Shown here piece after piece: positions 1 through 8,969 of a DNA stretch of 64,000 nucleotides. Both the position numbers and the translations under genes were made by a program. The stretch is from Corynebacterium endometrii (GTDB taxonomy: Bacteria; Actinomycetota; Actinomycetes; Mycobacteriales; Mycobacteriaceae): positions 62,001-126,000 of the forward strand of contig NZ_CP039247.1 in NCBI RefSeq assembly GCF_004795735.1, read 5' to 3'. Under the pieces are notes generated by a model that had not been told where the DNA came from, did not search any database, and saw only the letters and a list, made by a program, of their open reading frames with translations. Position 1 is the first letter of the stretch. Each line of letters starts with the position of its first letter.

Positions 1-106
1 CCGGGGCGTTCGTGAGCGCTAAGGCCGCGGGGGTAGATGCTTATTGATTAACTATTTCATTAACGCTGGCTGCGAGCCCCTCCGTAACGGGGCGGGGGTG
101 GGCGCT

Positions 107-135
107 TATTGCTAATGAAAACCATTAGCTATTGT
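107..135 (+). promoter_or_regulatory. Promoter with Zur-like operator for the anchored-repeat transporter operon
   Basis: A perfect inverted repeat GCTAATG / CATTAGC with a 5-base AAAAC spacer occupies 111-129. Its core, TAATGAAAACCATTA, resembles actinobacterial Zur boxes (AT-rich palindromes around TGAAAA..TTTTCA). It lies in the spacer of a possible promoter, TTATTG at 107-112, 17 bases, TATTGT at 130-135, which is where a repressor would block polymerase. The first gene starts about 130 bases downstream. The palindrome is seen directly. Zur as the regulator is inferred from the motif and from the ZnuA-type transporter in the operon. Confidence 0.55.
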
Positions 136-266
136 TGTGGCGTCCCGTCCCGCAAGGGAGCCTTCCTGTGGAAACTACATAGCCAATCGCTTACGCCGCG
201 GTGCCCCATGAGCGCCCCTTTAGCGGGACGAGTCCCCACACGCCGTAAGTGAAAGGACCCACACCC

Positions 267-2669
267 GTGAAGCGTTCCGCCATCCGCCCAGCTTCCCCCA
301 TCCAGCGCCCACAGGACCCACAGAGCCGCACCCGCATACGCGGTCTCGCCCTGCTGACCACCGCGGCCCTGACCGCGTCCGTCCTGACCCCAGCCGTGGC
401 CCACGCCGGCCCGGACGATGGAAAGGTAGTTGGCACCCAAAAGCACATCGATGCCCCCAAGGCCTACTGGACCGGGGATAATTTCACGCTCAACGCGCTC
501 GCCGATACGCCGCTCGATGACGCCGTGCTGTGGGTAGGCAAGGGCTACAACGGCGGTACGGGGGCCCAGCAGTACCAGTACACGCTGCCAGACAATGATG
601 CGTTCAGCGATGTAGGAACCCCCGGCCAGACCTACTACGCCGCGCCCCGCAACCCGGGCGGGAACCAGGATCCAATCTGGTGGGGCTACGGCGCCGATGC
701 CGGCATTCCCACCGATGACTTCAATCAGGAAGCCGCGTCCATGGACCTGATTGCGGTCGAGGGTCCAGGCGAGGTTGAAATGTTCGCCGACAACGGCGAT
801 GTTTCAAGCCTGAAACGCCTGTTGGGCACGGGGGAGAGCTCCCCGAAATCAATCAAGCTCAGCCCAGGGCTGCATACCCATAACACCACCCTGTTTACCA
901 AGCCGGGCCGCTACGTGCTGACCTACCGCTCCACCGCCCGCGGCGAGGACGGCAACTTGATCGCCTCCGAACCGCAGCGCCTCGCGGTGCAGGTCGGCGG
1001 CCAGAAGCCGCTCGATGCCCCAACCCAGTCCCTGCAGGAGCGCTATGACGCCGCACCATCCGGGGACGCGGCCGCCGCCGGCTACTCCCTGAGCATCCAG
1101 CCAAAGCAGTCCCAGGACAACAGCGGCGATGAACACCTGTCCACCATCGCCTTCAAGGCAGATAAGCCGGTATCCGGCACCCTCACCCTGCTCATTGACG
1201 GCTACTTCCTGACCGATCTGCCGGTCGTAGACGGCGAGGCCACCTGGCATGAGTTCTTAGGCCCGCTGGATAGTGACATCCAGGCCGTCTTTACCCCAGA
1301 GGCCACCGCCAAGGCCGCCCCGCGCTGGATCTCTGAACCCGTGCATTACCGCGCCGGCGAATCCGTCGGCACCGATTCCACCACGCAGGCCGATTCCTGG
1401 GTGGACAACACCGGCACCGAGCGCGCGCTGCAGTCCACCGAAGAGGCGCCGCTCGGCGCGCCGGGAATCACGACCAAGCTGGAGCGCGTCGATGATGAGA
1501 CGCTTAAGTTTACCGTCGATGCCGAGGACCTGAACTTCAATGGTTTCATCGAGGGCGGTTTCTATGACGCCCCGGAGGTCACGCACGCGACTAAGCCGAT
1601 TGAGGTCAACGTCCGCAACGGGCACGGCGAGGCGCTGCTGTCTTACAACTCGTGGCTAGAGGGATACACCGTCCGTTACTCCGTCATCCCGCACCCTACA
1701 TACCGGGCCACCGGGTCCACGGTAACGCTCACGGAATCCTTCGATCCTTTATCGCCGGTGGAAAACACGTCCCAGCTGGCAGCCCTGGGAACCGCCGCCG
1801 CGGAGCCACAGCCTGAGGAAACGGCGCCCGATAAGTGCCACGACGCGCTGGTCCTTGACCGCGGGCACATCGATATCAAGGCGACCCTGGACGGGGATCG
1901 CTTCCTCACCAGCGTGAAGGATGAGACCGGCATCCATGATTCCGCCAACGTGGATCGCGCCCTGTCCGATGTCCTCATCGCCGTCCGCGACAACGCCCTC
2001 AACGAGCGCACCGCCGCAATGTCTGACCCTGAGTTAGACTTCTTGGGCCCGGTGGGGGAGCGCTTCTACCTGCTGCCGCAGGTCCAGAACCGCGACATCA
2101 TCTGGCCGGGCTACAACACCCAGGGCCTTGACTACAGCAAGTTCAAGGACGAACAGGTAAACCTCAACCTAAAGCCGGTTTCCGTTCCGGACGGCGCTAC
2201 CTGGGGCATGTTCTTGGACAAAGGCTTGGGCGAATACCAGCAGCTGCTCAACTCCGTGGCAGATGATCACACGGTAGAGACTTCCTTTCCGGCCCACGCC
2301 CACGCCAACTGGGCCTTTAGCACGCCGGGTACCTACACCTTTGAGGTCACCTACTCGGCCACCACTACCGAAGGCGAAACCGTCACGTCCGAACCGGAGA
2401 ACCTGACCTTTGCCGTGGGCAACCTGGCCGTTGGTGACTGCGCCGCGCCCACCGAGCAGCCGGATTCAAACCCGCAGCAGCCCCAGCCCGAGACGCAGCC
2501 CGAGACTCAGCCCCAACCGGAGTCCGGCTCCGCGAAGTCCCCGTTCGCCTGGCTGGGCCCGATTCTGGGCGTGGCCGTCATCGGCGCCATCGTGGCCTTC
2601 ATCAACGCGTCCCAGGGCCCTAACTTCAACCCGGTCGAGGAGCTGCGCCGCCTATTCAACATCCGCTAA
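267..2669 (+). CDS. Surface-anchored protein with two actinobacterial anchored repeats
   Basis: Exported cell-surface protein of about 800 residues, first gene of the operon. It has a long N-terminal signal peptide (basic start, hydrophobic stretch around residues 25-45, AHA cleavage region) and a C-terminal membrane segment around residues 755-775 followed by a short basic tail. There is no LPXTG motif. Two copies of the actinobacterial surface-anchored repeat (TIGR03769 type) are visible: one from K-H-I-D (H60) to H-T-H (H203/H205), the second from G-H-I-D (H534) to H-A-H-A-N-W (H677/H679), each closing with a PGxY motif. A Pro/Gln/Glu-rich linker precedes the anchor. The GTG at 267 is preferred over the GTG at 249 because AAAGGA lies 9 bases upstream of it. 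Its likely role is metal or ligand capture for the ABC transporter downstream, inferred from context. Confidence 0.8.
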   Translation: MKRSAIRPASPIQRPQDPQSRTRIRGLALLTTAALTASVLTPAVAHAGPDDGKVVGTQKHIDAPKAYWTGDNFTLNALADTPLDDAVLWVGKGYNGGTGAQQYQYTLPDNDAFSDVGTPGQTYYAAPRNPGGNQDPIWWGYGADAGIPTDDFNQEAASMDLIAVEGPGEVEMFADNGDVSSLKRLLGTGESSPKSIKLSPGLHTHNTTLFTKPGRYVLTYRSTARGEDGNLIASEPQRLAVQVGGQKPLDAPTQSLQERYDAAPSGDAAAAGYSLSIQPKQSQDNSGDEHLSTIAFKADKPVSGTLTLLIDGYFLTDLPVVDGEATWHEFLGPLDSDIQAVFTPEATAKAAPRWISEPVHYRAGESVGTDSTTQADSWVDNTGTERALQSTEEAPLGAPGITTKLERVDDETLKFTVDAEDLNFNGFIEGGFYDAPEVTHATKPIEVNVRNGHGEALLSYNSWLEGYTVRYSVIPHPTYRATGSTVTLTESFDPLSPVENTSQLAALGTAAAEPQPEETAPDKCHDALVLDRGHIDIKATLDGDRFLTSVKDETGIHDSANVDRALSDVLIAVRDNALNERTAAMSDPELDFLGPVGERFYLLPQVQNRDIIWPGYNTQGLDYSKFKDEQVNLNLKPVSVPDGATWGMFLDKGLGEYQQLLNSVADDHTVETSFPAHAHANWAFSTPGTYTFEVTYSATTTEGETVTSEPENLTFAVGNLAVGDCAAPTEQPDSNPQQPQPETQPETQPQPESGSAKSPFAWLGPILGVAVIGAIVAFINASQGPNFNPVEELRRLFNIR

Positions 2670-2712
2670 CCCCGCCCACCGTTTAACCCTCGATTCATAG
2701 AAAGCACTCCTC

Positions 2713-3732
2713 ATGGTCTCCCTCGCCCGGTCAAGGTCCCCACGCGCGGCGATCTTGGCAGTCATCGCAACAATCTGTGCGGCTGTAACCCTGACCCTGA
2801 CCCAGACGCTTGCGCTGAGCCCGGCGCAGGCACAGCAAGTCTTCGATCAGGGGCACGTGGATGCCTTCTATGTCACGGCGGATGACGGGCAGCTGCACCT
2901 TAAGCTGAAAGAAGACGTCACGGGCTCCGGCGTCATCCACGCCGGGGGTGACGTGGTGCTCCGCGTCAATCAGTCCGCATGGACGGATACCACGGAAGGC
3001 GTGGCCGGCATCGGCGCACCAACCTACTTTTTGCCCCAGACCCAGCGCGCGGACGTGGTGTGGCCGGGCTGGGACACCCAAAACGCCGGCGCCGCGGGCT
3101 TTGAGTCCGTGGACTTCCACTTCGAGTCCGTCGACGGGCCGGGCGAGGTCTACATCTTTGAAACCGCCGGCTTTGGGGACATCTACCCCGTGACCAATTC
3201 CGGCGCCTTGAGCCTTGGAGCCGGGGAAGTCATCAACCAACCCTATCCGGCCCACCGCCACGTCAACTGGGCCTTTTCCCAGCCCGGCACCTACACCATG
3301 ACCGTGAGCGCGCATTCTAACGGCCAGGCCTCAGAATCGGTCACCTACACCTGGAGCGTCGGCGACGCCGATGCCCCGGCACCGCAACCGCAAGCCGAAG
3401 GCGAAGAGGGCGCGGGCGAGGATAGCCCGGGCCAGGCCGTTTCGCCGCAGGCCCGCGACCGGGGCTCGGCAACCCCATCCGGCTCGGGCCCCACGCCACA
3501 GTCCGCGAAGGCGGATAAGTCCGGCCAGCCGCGCGGCGGCAACCAGACCACCAAGGCCCAGGCGCCCAACCAATCGCAGGCGCGGGATGAAGCGCACAGC
3601 CCGCAGCAACAACAGGTGGCCGCTACCGGCCACCCCATGCTGACGGTAGGCATCGCGATACTCGGCGTGGGGCTACTAGTCCTGGGCCTGGGCATCGCCC
3701 GCTTGGTCGCCTCCCTCACTGAGCGTCGTTGA
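2713..3732 (+). CDS. Surface-anchored protein with one anchored repeat
   Basis: Protein of 339 residues, second gene of the operon. Signal peptide at residues 1-40 ends in AQA. One TIGR03769-type repeat runs from DQGHVD (H48, D50) through a WPGWDTQ motif to HRHVNWAFSQPG (H181, H183). A long low-complexity Gln/Ala/Pro/Lys-rich stalk (residues about 225-300) would span the cell wall, and a C-terminal membrane helix is followed by a basic tail. VAATGHP before the helix faintly resembles a sortase signal but lacks the Leu-Pro, so membrane anchoring is more likely. The stop TGA overlaps the ATG of the lipoprotein gene, which indicates translational coupling. Its function as a surface receptor for the transporter is inferred. 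Confidence 0.8.
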   Translation: MVSLARSRSPRAAILAVIATICAAVTLTLTQTLALSPAQAQQVFDQGHVDAFYVTADDGQLHLKLKEDVTGSGVIHAGGDVVLRVNQSAWTDTTEGVAGIGAPTYFLPQTQRADVVWPGWDTQNAGAAGFESVDFHFESVDGPGEVYIFETAGFGDIYPVTNSGALSLGAGEVINQPYPAHRHVNWAFSQPGTYTMTVSAHSNGQASESVTYTWSVGDADAPAPQPQAEGEEGAGEDSPGQAVSPQARDRGSATPSGSGPTPQSAKADKSGQPRGGNQTTKAQAPNQSQARDEAHSPQQQQVAATGHPMLTVGIAILGVGLLVLGLGIARLVASLTERR

Positions 3733-5225
3733 TGCGTACCCACGACCATAGGAAAGCCGCGGGCATCCGGGCGCTCGGCGCGGGACTCGCGGGTATTATC
3801 GCCGCGGCCACGCTGAGCGCTTGTGGGAGCGCGGAGCCCGTCAACGAGGAAGAACGCCTGCGCGTGGTGGCCACAACGGGGCTTCTGGCTGACATCGTTG
3901 GCAACGTCGCGGGGGAAGACGCGCTTGTCACGGCGCTGATTCCGAACGGCCGGGATCCGCACTCCTTCGAGTCAAGCCTGCGCACCACCCGGGACGTTGC
4001 CCATGCCGAGGTCCAATTCGCCAACGGGTTGCTCCTTGAGCCGCACAACCTGCTCGATACCATGCGCGAGGTGGGCCAGAGCCCCGTTATCGAGGTGGCC
4101 GATCGGGCCTCCACCGTCGGCGCCGAGCTAATTCCGCTGGTCGAAAACGCGGCCTTAGATGCCGTGTGGTTGGGGCTGCGCGTGACCAACGCGACTAACA
4201 GCGAGCCCGTTGACTTCGCGCTTAACCGGGTCGAGGGGCCGGGCGAGGTCAGCGCGTACGTCATGAGCACCTTCGGCGTTCCAACCCCGCTGTTCAACAG
4301 CGCGGACGGGGTGGACGCCCAAGACGCCACGTCCCTGCCCGCCAACGCCCACACCCATGTCTCATGGGGCTTTAGCGCGCCGGGCATCTACTCGCTGTAC
4401 TTCCAGAACCAGGACACGCCGGTCACCATCGCGGTGGGGGTTGCCCCGCCGCCGGGCCGGCAGGTCATTGACTCCGGCCACATCGATATAGCCTCGGACC
4501 AGGCCACCGGCGCGGTCCGGCTCGAGGACGGGGAGACGGTGATAGACCCCGCCGAGGCCGTCATCGCCGTGCCATCGACTACCTACCAGCCCATCCCGGC
4601 GGACCCGGCGTATCGCTTCCTGGGCGTGCCCGGGCATGAGACTTACCTGCTGCCGCAGGCCGTCCTGGGCAAGCACATCCACGGCGAGGTAGACCCGCAC
4701 CTGTGGCACAACGTTGCCAATGTCATCGCCTACGTTGACGTCATCGCGGAGGAGCTAGTCAAAGCGGATCCCACCAACGGTGACCGCTACCGGGAGCGGG
4801 CGCGCGCCTATCAACAGCGGCTTCGCGAGCTGGACGAGCGCGTGAGAAGGACCATCGAAGGCATCCCGCCCGAGCGCCGGCAGCTGGTCACCACCCACCA
4901 CGGTTATGCGTACCTGGAGCAGGGCTACGGCATGAAAAGCGCGGGCTTTGTCACGCCCAACCCGGCGGTGGAGCCCAGCCCGCGCGATGTGGTCACGCTC
5001 CAACGCACGCTGGAAAACCTGCGGGTCCCCGCGGTGTTTCTAGAGCCCCAGGCCGTGCCCAGCGCCAGCACGCTCACGCAGACCGCCGCCCAACTGGGCG
5101 TTGAGGTGTGCACCATCTACGGCGACACGCTCGATGAGCGCGCGCCCACCTACGTCCGGTTCATGGAACACAACGCACGTGAACTAGCCCGGTGCTTAAA
5201 CCCCACGACCCGATCCCATCCATAA
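3732..5225 (+). CDS. Anchored-repeat ABC transporter substrate-binding lipoprotein (ZnuA-like)
   Basis: Metal-binding lipoprotein of 497 residues, of the anchored-repeat ABC transporter substrate-binding family (TIGR03772 type). A signal peptide ends in the lipobox LSAC. The ZnuA/SitA cluster A-I fold is split: the N-half carries NGRDPHSFE (H77) and the C-half carries EVDPHLWHN (H323), THHGYAYL and YGDTLDE, the usual Zn/Mn ligand regions. Between them, residues about 125-315 consist of surface-repeat sequence, but the repeat's C-half (ending HTHVSWGFSAPG, H207/H209) comes before its N-half (DSGHIDIAS, H250). The family norm is about 300 residues, and the excess is this insert. The ATG at 3732 overlaps the previous stop. 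A TTG at 3729 is less likely. The ligand is probably Zn or Mn. Confidence 0.85.
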   Translation: MRTHDHRKAAGIRALGAGLAGIIAAATLSACGSAEPVNEEERLRVVATTGLLADIVGNVAGEDALVTALIPNGRDPHSFESSLRTTRDVAHAEVQFANGLLLEPHNLLDTMREVGQSPVIEVADRASTVGAELIPLVENAALDAVWLGLRVTNATNSEPVDFALNRVEGPGEVSAYVMSTFGVPTPLFNSADGVDAQDATSLPANAHTHVSWGFSAPGIYSLYFQNQDTPVTIAVGVAPPPGRQVIDSGHIDIASDQATGAVRLEDGETVIDPAEAVIAVPSTTYQPIPADPAYRFLGVPGHETYLLPQAVLGKHIHGEVDPHLWHNVANVIAYVDVIAEELVKADPTNGDRYRERARAYQQRLRELDERVRRTIEGIPPERRQLVTTHHGYAYLEQGYGMKSAGFVTPNPAVEPSPRDVVTLQRTLENLRVPAVFLEPQAVPSASTLTQTAAQLGVEVCTIYGDTLDERAPTYVRFMEHNARELARCLNPTTRSHP

Positions 5226-5250
5226 TCCGCCACGAGCATAGGAACTAGCA

Positions 5251-6126
5251 ATGAATACACTCACCAAAACTCTTACCGCCGCCTCGACCGCCGCGCTGCT
5301 TGCCCTTGCCCCGGCCGCAACGCTTCCCGCACAGGCGGGCGATCTATCGCAGGTGGTCAAGGACGATGAGCGCGTCGCCCCGGAGGGGGAGCGCACCGTC
5401 ATTGACCAGGGCCACGTTGATTTGGGCTTCGTGCTGACCGAGGACGGACCGCAGCTCCTAGCGCGCGACGATTCCCAGGTACAGCCTGTGTGGCGCAGGC
5501 TCGATGACGTGGTCTTCCAGGTCGGCGACTCGGCGCTGCAGGCGCTGCCCGAGAATGACGAATTCGAATTCGTGGGCGCGGGCGCGGGTGACAGCGTCTG
5601 GGTAGTCCCGCAGGTGGAGGCGCCGGGCGTGCCGTGGCTGGGATGGAATACCCAATCGCCCACCCTGCAGGATCAGGTGGACCGCGGGGTCACCATGGAA
5701 GTCACCGGGCATAGCGGCGACGGTGAGGCCGCCCTGTTCCTCCAGAACGGCGGCCTGGAACCCCCAACCATTCTGTGGTCCACGACCGGCGCCGGCGAGG
5801 GCGACTTTTGGGTTGACCTCAACACCCACACCCACGCGAATTGGACCTTCAGCCAGCCGGGCACCCACCTGGTGGAGCTCACCGTGAGCGCCGAACTCGT
5901 AGGCGGCGAGACCGTCACCGCCAGCCAGGCGGTCCGTTTCGCCGTGGGGGACTCCGCCTCCACCGATGACGCGTTTGGCGCCTCGCTACCCGCGGACGCC
6001 GGGGCGGACTCGGCCGAGCCCGCGTCCGGTGCCCGCCCCGCGCTGTACATCGGCATCGGCGTGGCCGGCCTGGCGCTCCTCGCCCTTGTGCTGTTTCTCA
6101 CCTTCCGGAGGTCCGGCCGTGACTAG
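5251..6126 (+). CDS. Surface-anchored protein with one anchored repeat
   Basis: Exported protein of 291 residues. Signal peptide (residues 1-29, AQAG cleavage region), one TIGR03769-type repeat from DQGHVDLGF (H54, D56) through WVVPQ and WLGWNTQ to HTHANWTFSQPG (H193, H195), a short acidic linker, then a membrane helix around residues 262-283 and a basic RRSGRD tail. It sits between the lipoprotein and ATPase genes, and its end overlaps the ATPase start by 8 bases, so it belongs to the same transcription unit. It is the shortest stalked member of the set, so its repeat would sit close to the membrane, perhaps next to the lipoprotein. That placement is inference. Confidence 0.8.
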   Translation: MNTLTKTLTAASTAALLALAPAATLPAQAGDLSQVVKDDERVAPEGERTVIDQGHVDLGFVLTEDGPQLLARDDSQVQPVWRRLDDVVFQVGDSALQALPENDEFEFVGAGAGDSVWVVPQVEAPGVPWLGWNTQSPTLQDQVDRGVTMEVTGHSGDGEAALFLQNGGLEPPTILWSTTGAGEGDFWVDLNTHTHANWTFSQPGTHLVELTVSAELVGGETVTASQAVRFAVGDSASTDDAFGASLPADAGADSAEPASGARPALYIGIGVAGLALLALVLFLTFRRSGRD

Positions 6127-6871
6127 AGCAGTCATCGACGTAGCAAACCTGGGCGTCGCCCTGGCCGGGCGCCGCGTCATAAGCGGCGCGAACCTGACCG
6201 TTAACCCCGGGGAGTTCGTGGGGCTTTTAGGTCCCAATGGCGCGGGCAAGACCACGCTCATGCGCGCTGTCCTGGGCCTGGTCCCGTCCACCGGAAACGT
6301 GGAGACCCACGGTTACATCGGTTATGTGCCCCAGCGCCATGAGGTTGAGTGGGGCTTTCCCATCAGCGTCCGCGACGCCGTGCTCAATGGGCGCGTGGGG
6401 CTTATCGGTTGGCTGCGCCGGCCCAACCGCGGCGATCACGAGGCGGTCGGCCGGGCACTAACCTACGTTGGGCTTTCCGAGCTGGGCAACCGCCCCATCG
6501 GCGAACTATCGGGCGGCCAACGCCAGCGCGTGCTCATCGCCCGGGCCCTGGCGACGGAACCTGCCGCATTGCTGCTCGACGAACCATTTACCGGCCTCGA
6601 CGCCCCGAACGCGGACATCCTGCTGAGGCTTTTCGCCGACCTGGCCGCCGCGGGCACGGCGGTCATCATGTCCACCCACAACCTTTCCGAGGCGGTCCAC
6701 TCCTGCCCGCGACTCGTTCTAGTCAACGGCGCGCGTGAGGGCGCCATAGTCGCGGACGGCCCCTCCGCGGACCTGCTGGCCGATCCCCAGCCCTGGGTCA
6801 CGGCGTTTGGGGTTGGCACCGATTCGCCGCTGCTGCGCGCCATAGGCATCCACGAGGGGGCGGCATGCTAG
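6119..6871 (+). CDS. Anchored-repeat-type ABC transporter ATP-binding subunit
   Basis: Cytoplasmic ATPase of 250 residues powering the permease encoded next. It shows Walker A GPNGAGKTT, signature LSGGQRQRV, Walker B LLLDEP and the H-loop STHNL, as in ZnuC/MntB-type ATPases (TIGR03771 type). The GTG at 6119 was chosen because GGAGG lies about 9 bases upstream and because it gives a standard N-terminus (MTRAVIDVANLGVAL). An upstream extension of the open frame to 5966 would lie inside the previous gene. It overlaps the preceding gene by 8 bases and the permease by 7 bases. Confidence 0.9.
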   Translation: MTRAVIDVANLGVALAGRRVISGANLTVNPGEFVGLLGPNGAGKTTLMRAVLGLVPSTGNVETHGYIGYVPQRHEVEWGFPISVRDAVLNGRVGLIGWLRRPNRGDHEAVGRALTYVGLSELGNRPIGELSGGQRQRVLIARALATEPAALLLDEPFTGLDAPNADILLRLFADLAAAGTAVIMSTHNLSEAVHSCPRLVLVNGAREGAIVADGPSADLLADPQPWVTAFGVGTDSPLLRAIGIHEGAAC

Positions 6872-7719
6872 AGGTTTCCTTCCTTCAATTCCTCATGGAC
6901 CTGGCCAACCCCCAGCTGGTCTTCCTCCTGCGCGCGCTGATTGCCTCCGTCCTGGCGGCCATCGTGTGCGGCGCCGTGGGCTCCTACGTGGTCCTGCGCG
7001 GCATGGCCTTTATCGGCGATGCCGTCTCCCACGCGGTCTTTCCCGGCCTGGCCATTGCGTTCGCGCTGCAGGCCTCCGTGCTGCTGGGCGGCGCGGTGGC
7101 CGGCGCGGTAGTGGCGGTGCTCATCGCCCTGTTCTCCCAGAAGCGCCACGTGCGCGAGGACTCCATCATCGGCATCTTCTTCGCCGCCGCCTTCGCCCTA
7201 GGAATGGTGATGATCTCCCGCGTCGAGGGCTACACCGCGTCCCTGACCAGCTTCCTCTTCGGTTCGCTTACGGGCGTATCGTGGGCCGACCTTGCAACCT
7301 CGGTGAGCGTGAGCATCGTAACGCTCATCGCCCTGGCCACGCTGCGCCCGCAGCTTACCGCCGTGTGCCTGGACCGTGAGACCGCCCGCGCCATGGGCCT
7401 GCCCATCCTGGCGCTGGACCTTGTCTTATACCTGTGCGTGACCGCCGCCGTTGTCATGTCCGTGGCCACCATTGGAAACGTATTGGTCCTGGCGCTGCTT
7501 ATCACCCCGGCGGCAACCGCCCGCCTGTTTACCCGCGACCTGCGCACGCTCATGCTGGCCGCGGCGATCCTCGGCGCGGTGGGCAGCTTCCTTGGCATCT
7601 ACCTTGCCTGGGCCATCGACCTGCCCGCCGGGGCCACCATTGTCCTCACCCTGACGACATTCTTCCTCATCGCGTGGGTCGCCGCGCCCCGCCTCCAACG
7701 CCAAAGGATATCCGCATGA
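6865..7719 (+). CDS. Anchored-repeat-type ABC transporter permease
   Basis: Integral membrane protein of 284 residues with about eight hydrophobic segments, of the ABC-3 (ZnuB/MntC) metal permease family (TIGR03770 type). Typical sequences are GAVGSYVVLRGMAFIGDAVSHAVFPG near the N-terminus and the later conserved region GNVLVLALLITPAATARL. Its start overlaps the ATPase stop by 7 bases and its stop TGA overlaps the next ATG, so translation of the operon is coupled throughout. With the lipoprotein and ATPase it forms a complete importer. Zn or Mn is the expected substrate from the family. Confidence 0.9.
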   Translation: MLEVSFLQFLMDLANPQLVFLLRALIASVLAAIVCGAVGSYVVLRGMAFIGDAVSHAVFPGLAIAFALQASVLLGGAVAGAVVAVLIALFSQKRHVREDSIIGIFFAAAFALGMVMISRVEGYTASLTSFLFGSLTGVSWADLATSVSVSIVTLIALATLRPQLTAVCLDRETARAMGLPILALDLVLYLCVTAAVVMSVATIGNVLVLALLITPAATARLFTRDLRTLMLAAAILGAVGSFLGIYLAWAIDLPAGATIVLTLTTFFLIAWVAAPRLQRQRISA

Positions 7720-8969
7720 AACTCCGTACCATCTCCGCACTGACCGTGGCGCTTGCCTTTGCCCCAATCGCCCCTATGGCTATGGCCCCCGTCGCCGGGG
7801 CAACCTGTAGCGCCGTGATCCCCATCTCCGCGGGCCATCAGGACCTAGCCGTCATGGGTGACGCGGCCAGCGTGCGCACCGGCGTCATTGACGATTCAAC
7901 CGGTTCCAAGCGCACGCTCGATTCCGGCGATGCCGTATTCAGGGTCGCCGATTCCCTGCAGCGGTCCATAACCGCCAGCGGCGATCTGCCCACCAGCGGC
8001 TGGGTGCTGCCCCAAATCCAGGACTACTCCGTGCCCTGGGTTGGCTTTTCCACCACCGAGCTAGATCCCAGCCTTCTCTCCGGCCGGCTCGCCAGCCTGA
8101 CCATGGAGTCCTCAGGCCCGGGCAGGGTAGTGGCCTGGCAGCCCGGCGGCCTTGGCCAGGGGATGACAACCATCTTTGACAGCGACAATCCCTCGCTGAC
8201 CTGGGAATTGCCCGCCCGTAAACACGCCCACACCGGCTTTATCTTCACCGAACCCGGCGCCTACTGGTTGACGTTTACCTACAGCATTCCGGGCCACGGC
8301 TCCCACGATCTCCGCGCGGGGTTCCTGGTCGGCGACGAGACCACGACGGATGAACTGTGCGCCACCGAGTCCGGTTCGCCCGGCGAGTCCACCGGCATTG
8401 CGGGAATCGCCACCGAAATTGGGAAATTGGACAAGGCCATCGCCGAGTTGGACAAGGTCGTTGGCGGAACGGCCGTAACCCCAACCAAGCCGTCCGCCGC
8501 GCCCGCTAGCCCCCAACCATCCGCGAAGGACGCCAAGGACAACAAAGACACCAAGGACCAGGCGTCCACCCGGGCCCCTAAGCCGTCCAACCCCGGCGGC
8601 GAGCCGAAATCCCCAGCCACCGCCCAGCCGGCCCAGGCGCAAGCCCAGGCCCCGGCCGAATCCCGCGGCGCGCTTTCGCAAGCGGCCGGCAATCTATCCT
8701 CCGGCGCCCCCGCCTCCACCCCGGGCGCGGCGCCCTCCACCGCCGCCGCGGCAATGCCCCGGCCGGGGCAGGCCGGCGGCATTCGGCCAAGCGATGAGGG
8801 CGCGGAATCCGTAGACGTGGAGGCCACCGCGGCCTCGAGTTCCATGGTGAACTTCTGGGGCGGCGTGCTCGCCGGTATCGGCGGCCTGGCCCTGGCGGTG
8901 GGCGGCGTCCTGCTAGCCTTCGTCAAGCTCTCCCGGCCCAGCCGTCCGGAGGCAGAGGCCGAGGTCTAG
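7716..8969 (+). CDS. ABC transporter-associated surface repeat protein
   Basis: Last gene of the operon, 417 residues from the ATG at 7716, which overlaps the permease stop (ATGA). Resembles the transporter-associated repeat proteins (TIGR03773 type). Signal peptide at residues 1-29. One divergent repeat with SAGHQD (H41, D43) and RKHAHTGFIFTEPGAYW (H170, H172), in which the usual N-W after the His pair has become T-G-F. A very long Ala/Pro/Lys/Gln-rich stalk (residues about 235-370) leads to a membrane helix around residues 380-402 and an acidic tail. The long stalk would place the repeat farthest from the membrane. Longer reading of the frame upstream is antisense to the permease and was rejected. 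Confidence 0.8.
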   Translation: MKLRTISALTVALAFAPIAPMAMAPVAGATCSAVIPISAGHQDLAVMGDAASVRTGVIDDSTGSKRTLDSGDAVFRVADSLQRSITASGDLPTSGWVLPQIQDYSVPWVGFSTTELDPSLLSGRLASLTMESSGPGRVVAWQPGGLGQGMTTIFDSDNPSLTWELPARKHAHTGFIFTEPGAYWLTFTYSIPGHGSHDLRAGFLVGDETTTDELCATESGSPGESTGIAGIATEIGKLDKAIAELDKVVGGTAVTPTKPSAAPASPQPSAKDAKDNKDTKDQASTRAPKPSNPGGEPKSPATAQPAQAQAQAPAESRGALSQAAGNLSSGAPASTPGAAPSTAAAAMPRPGQAGGIRPSDEGAESVDVEATAASSSMVNFWGGVLAGIGGLALAVGGVLLAFVKLSRPSRPEAEAEV

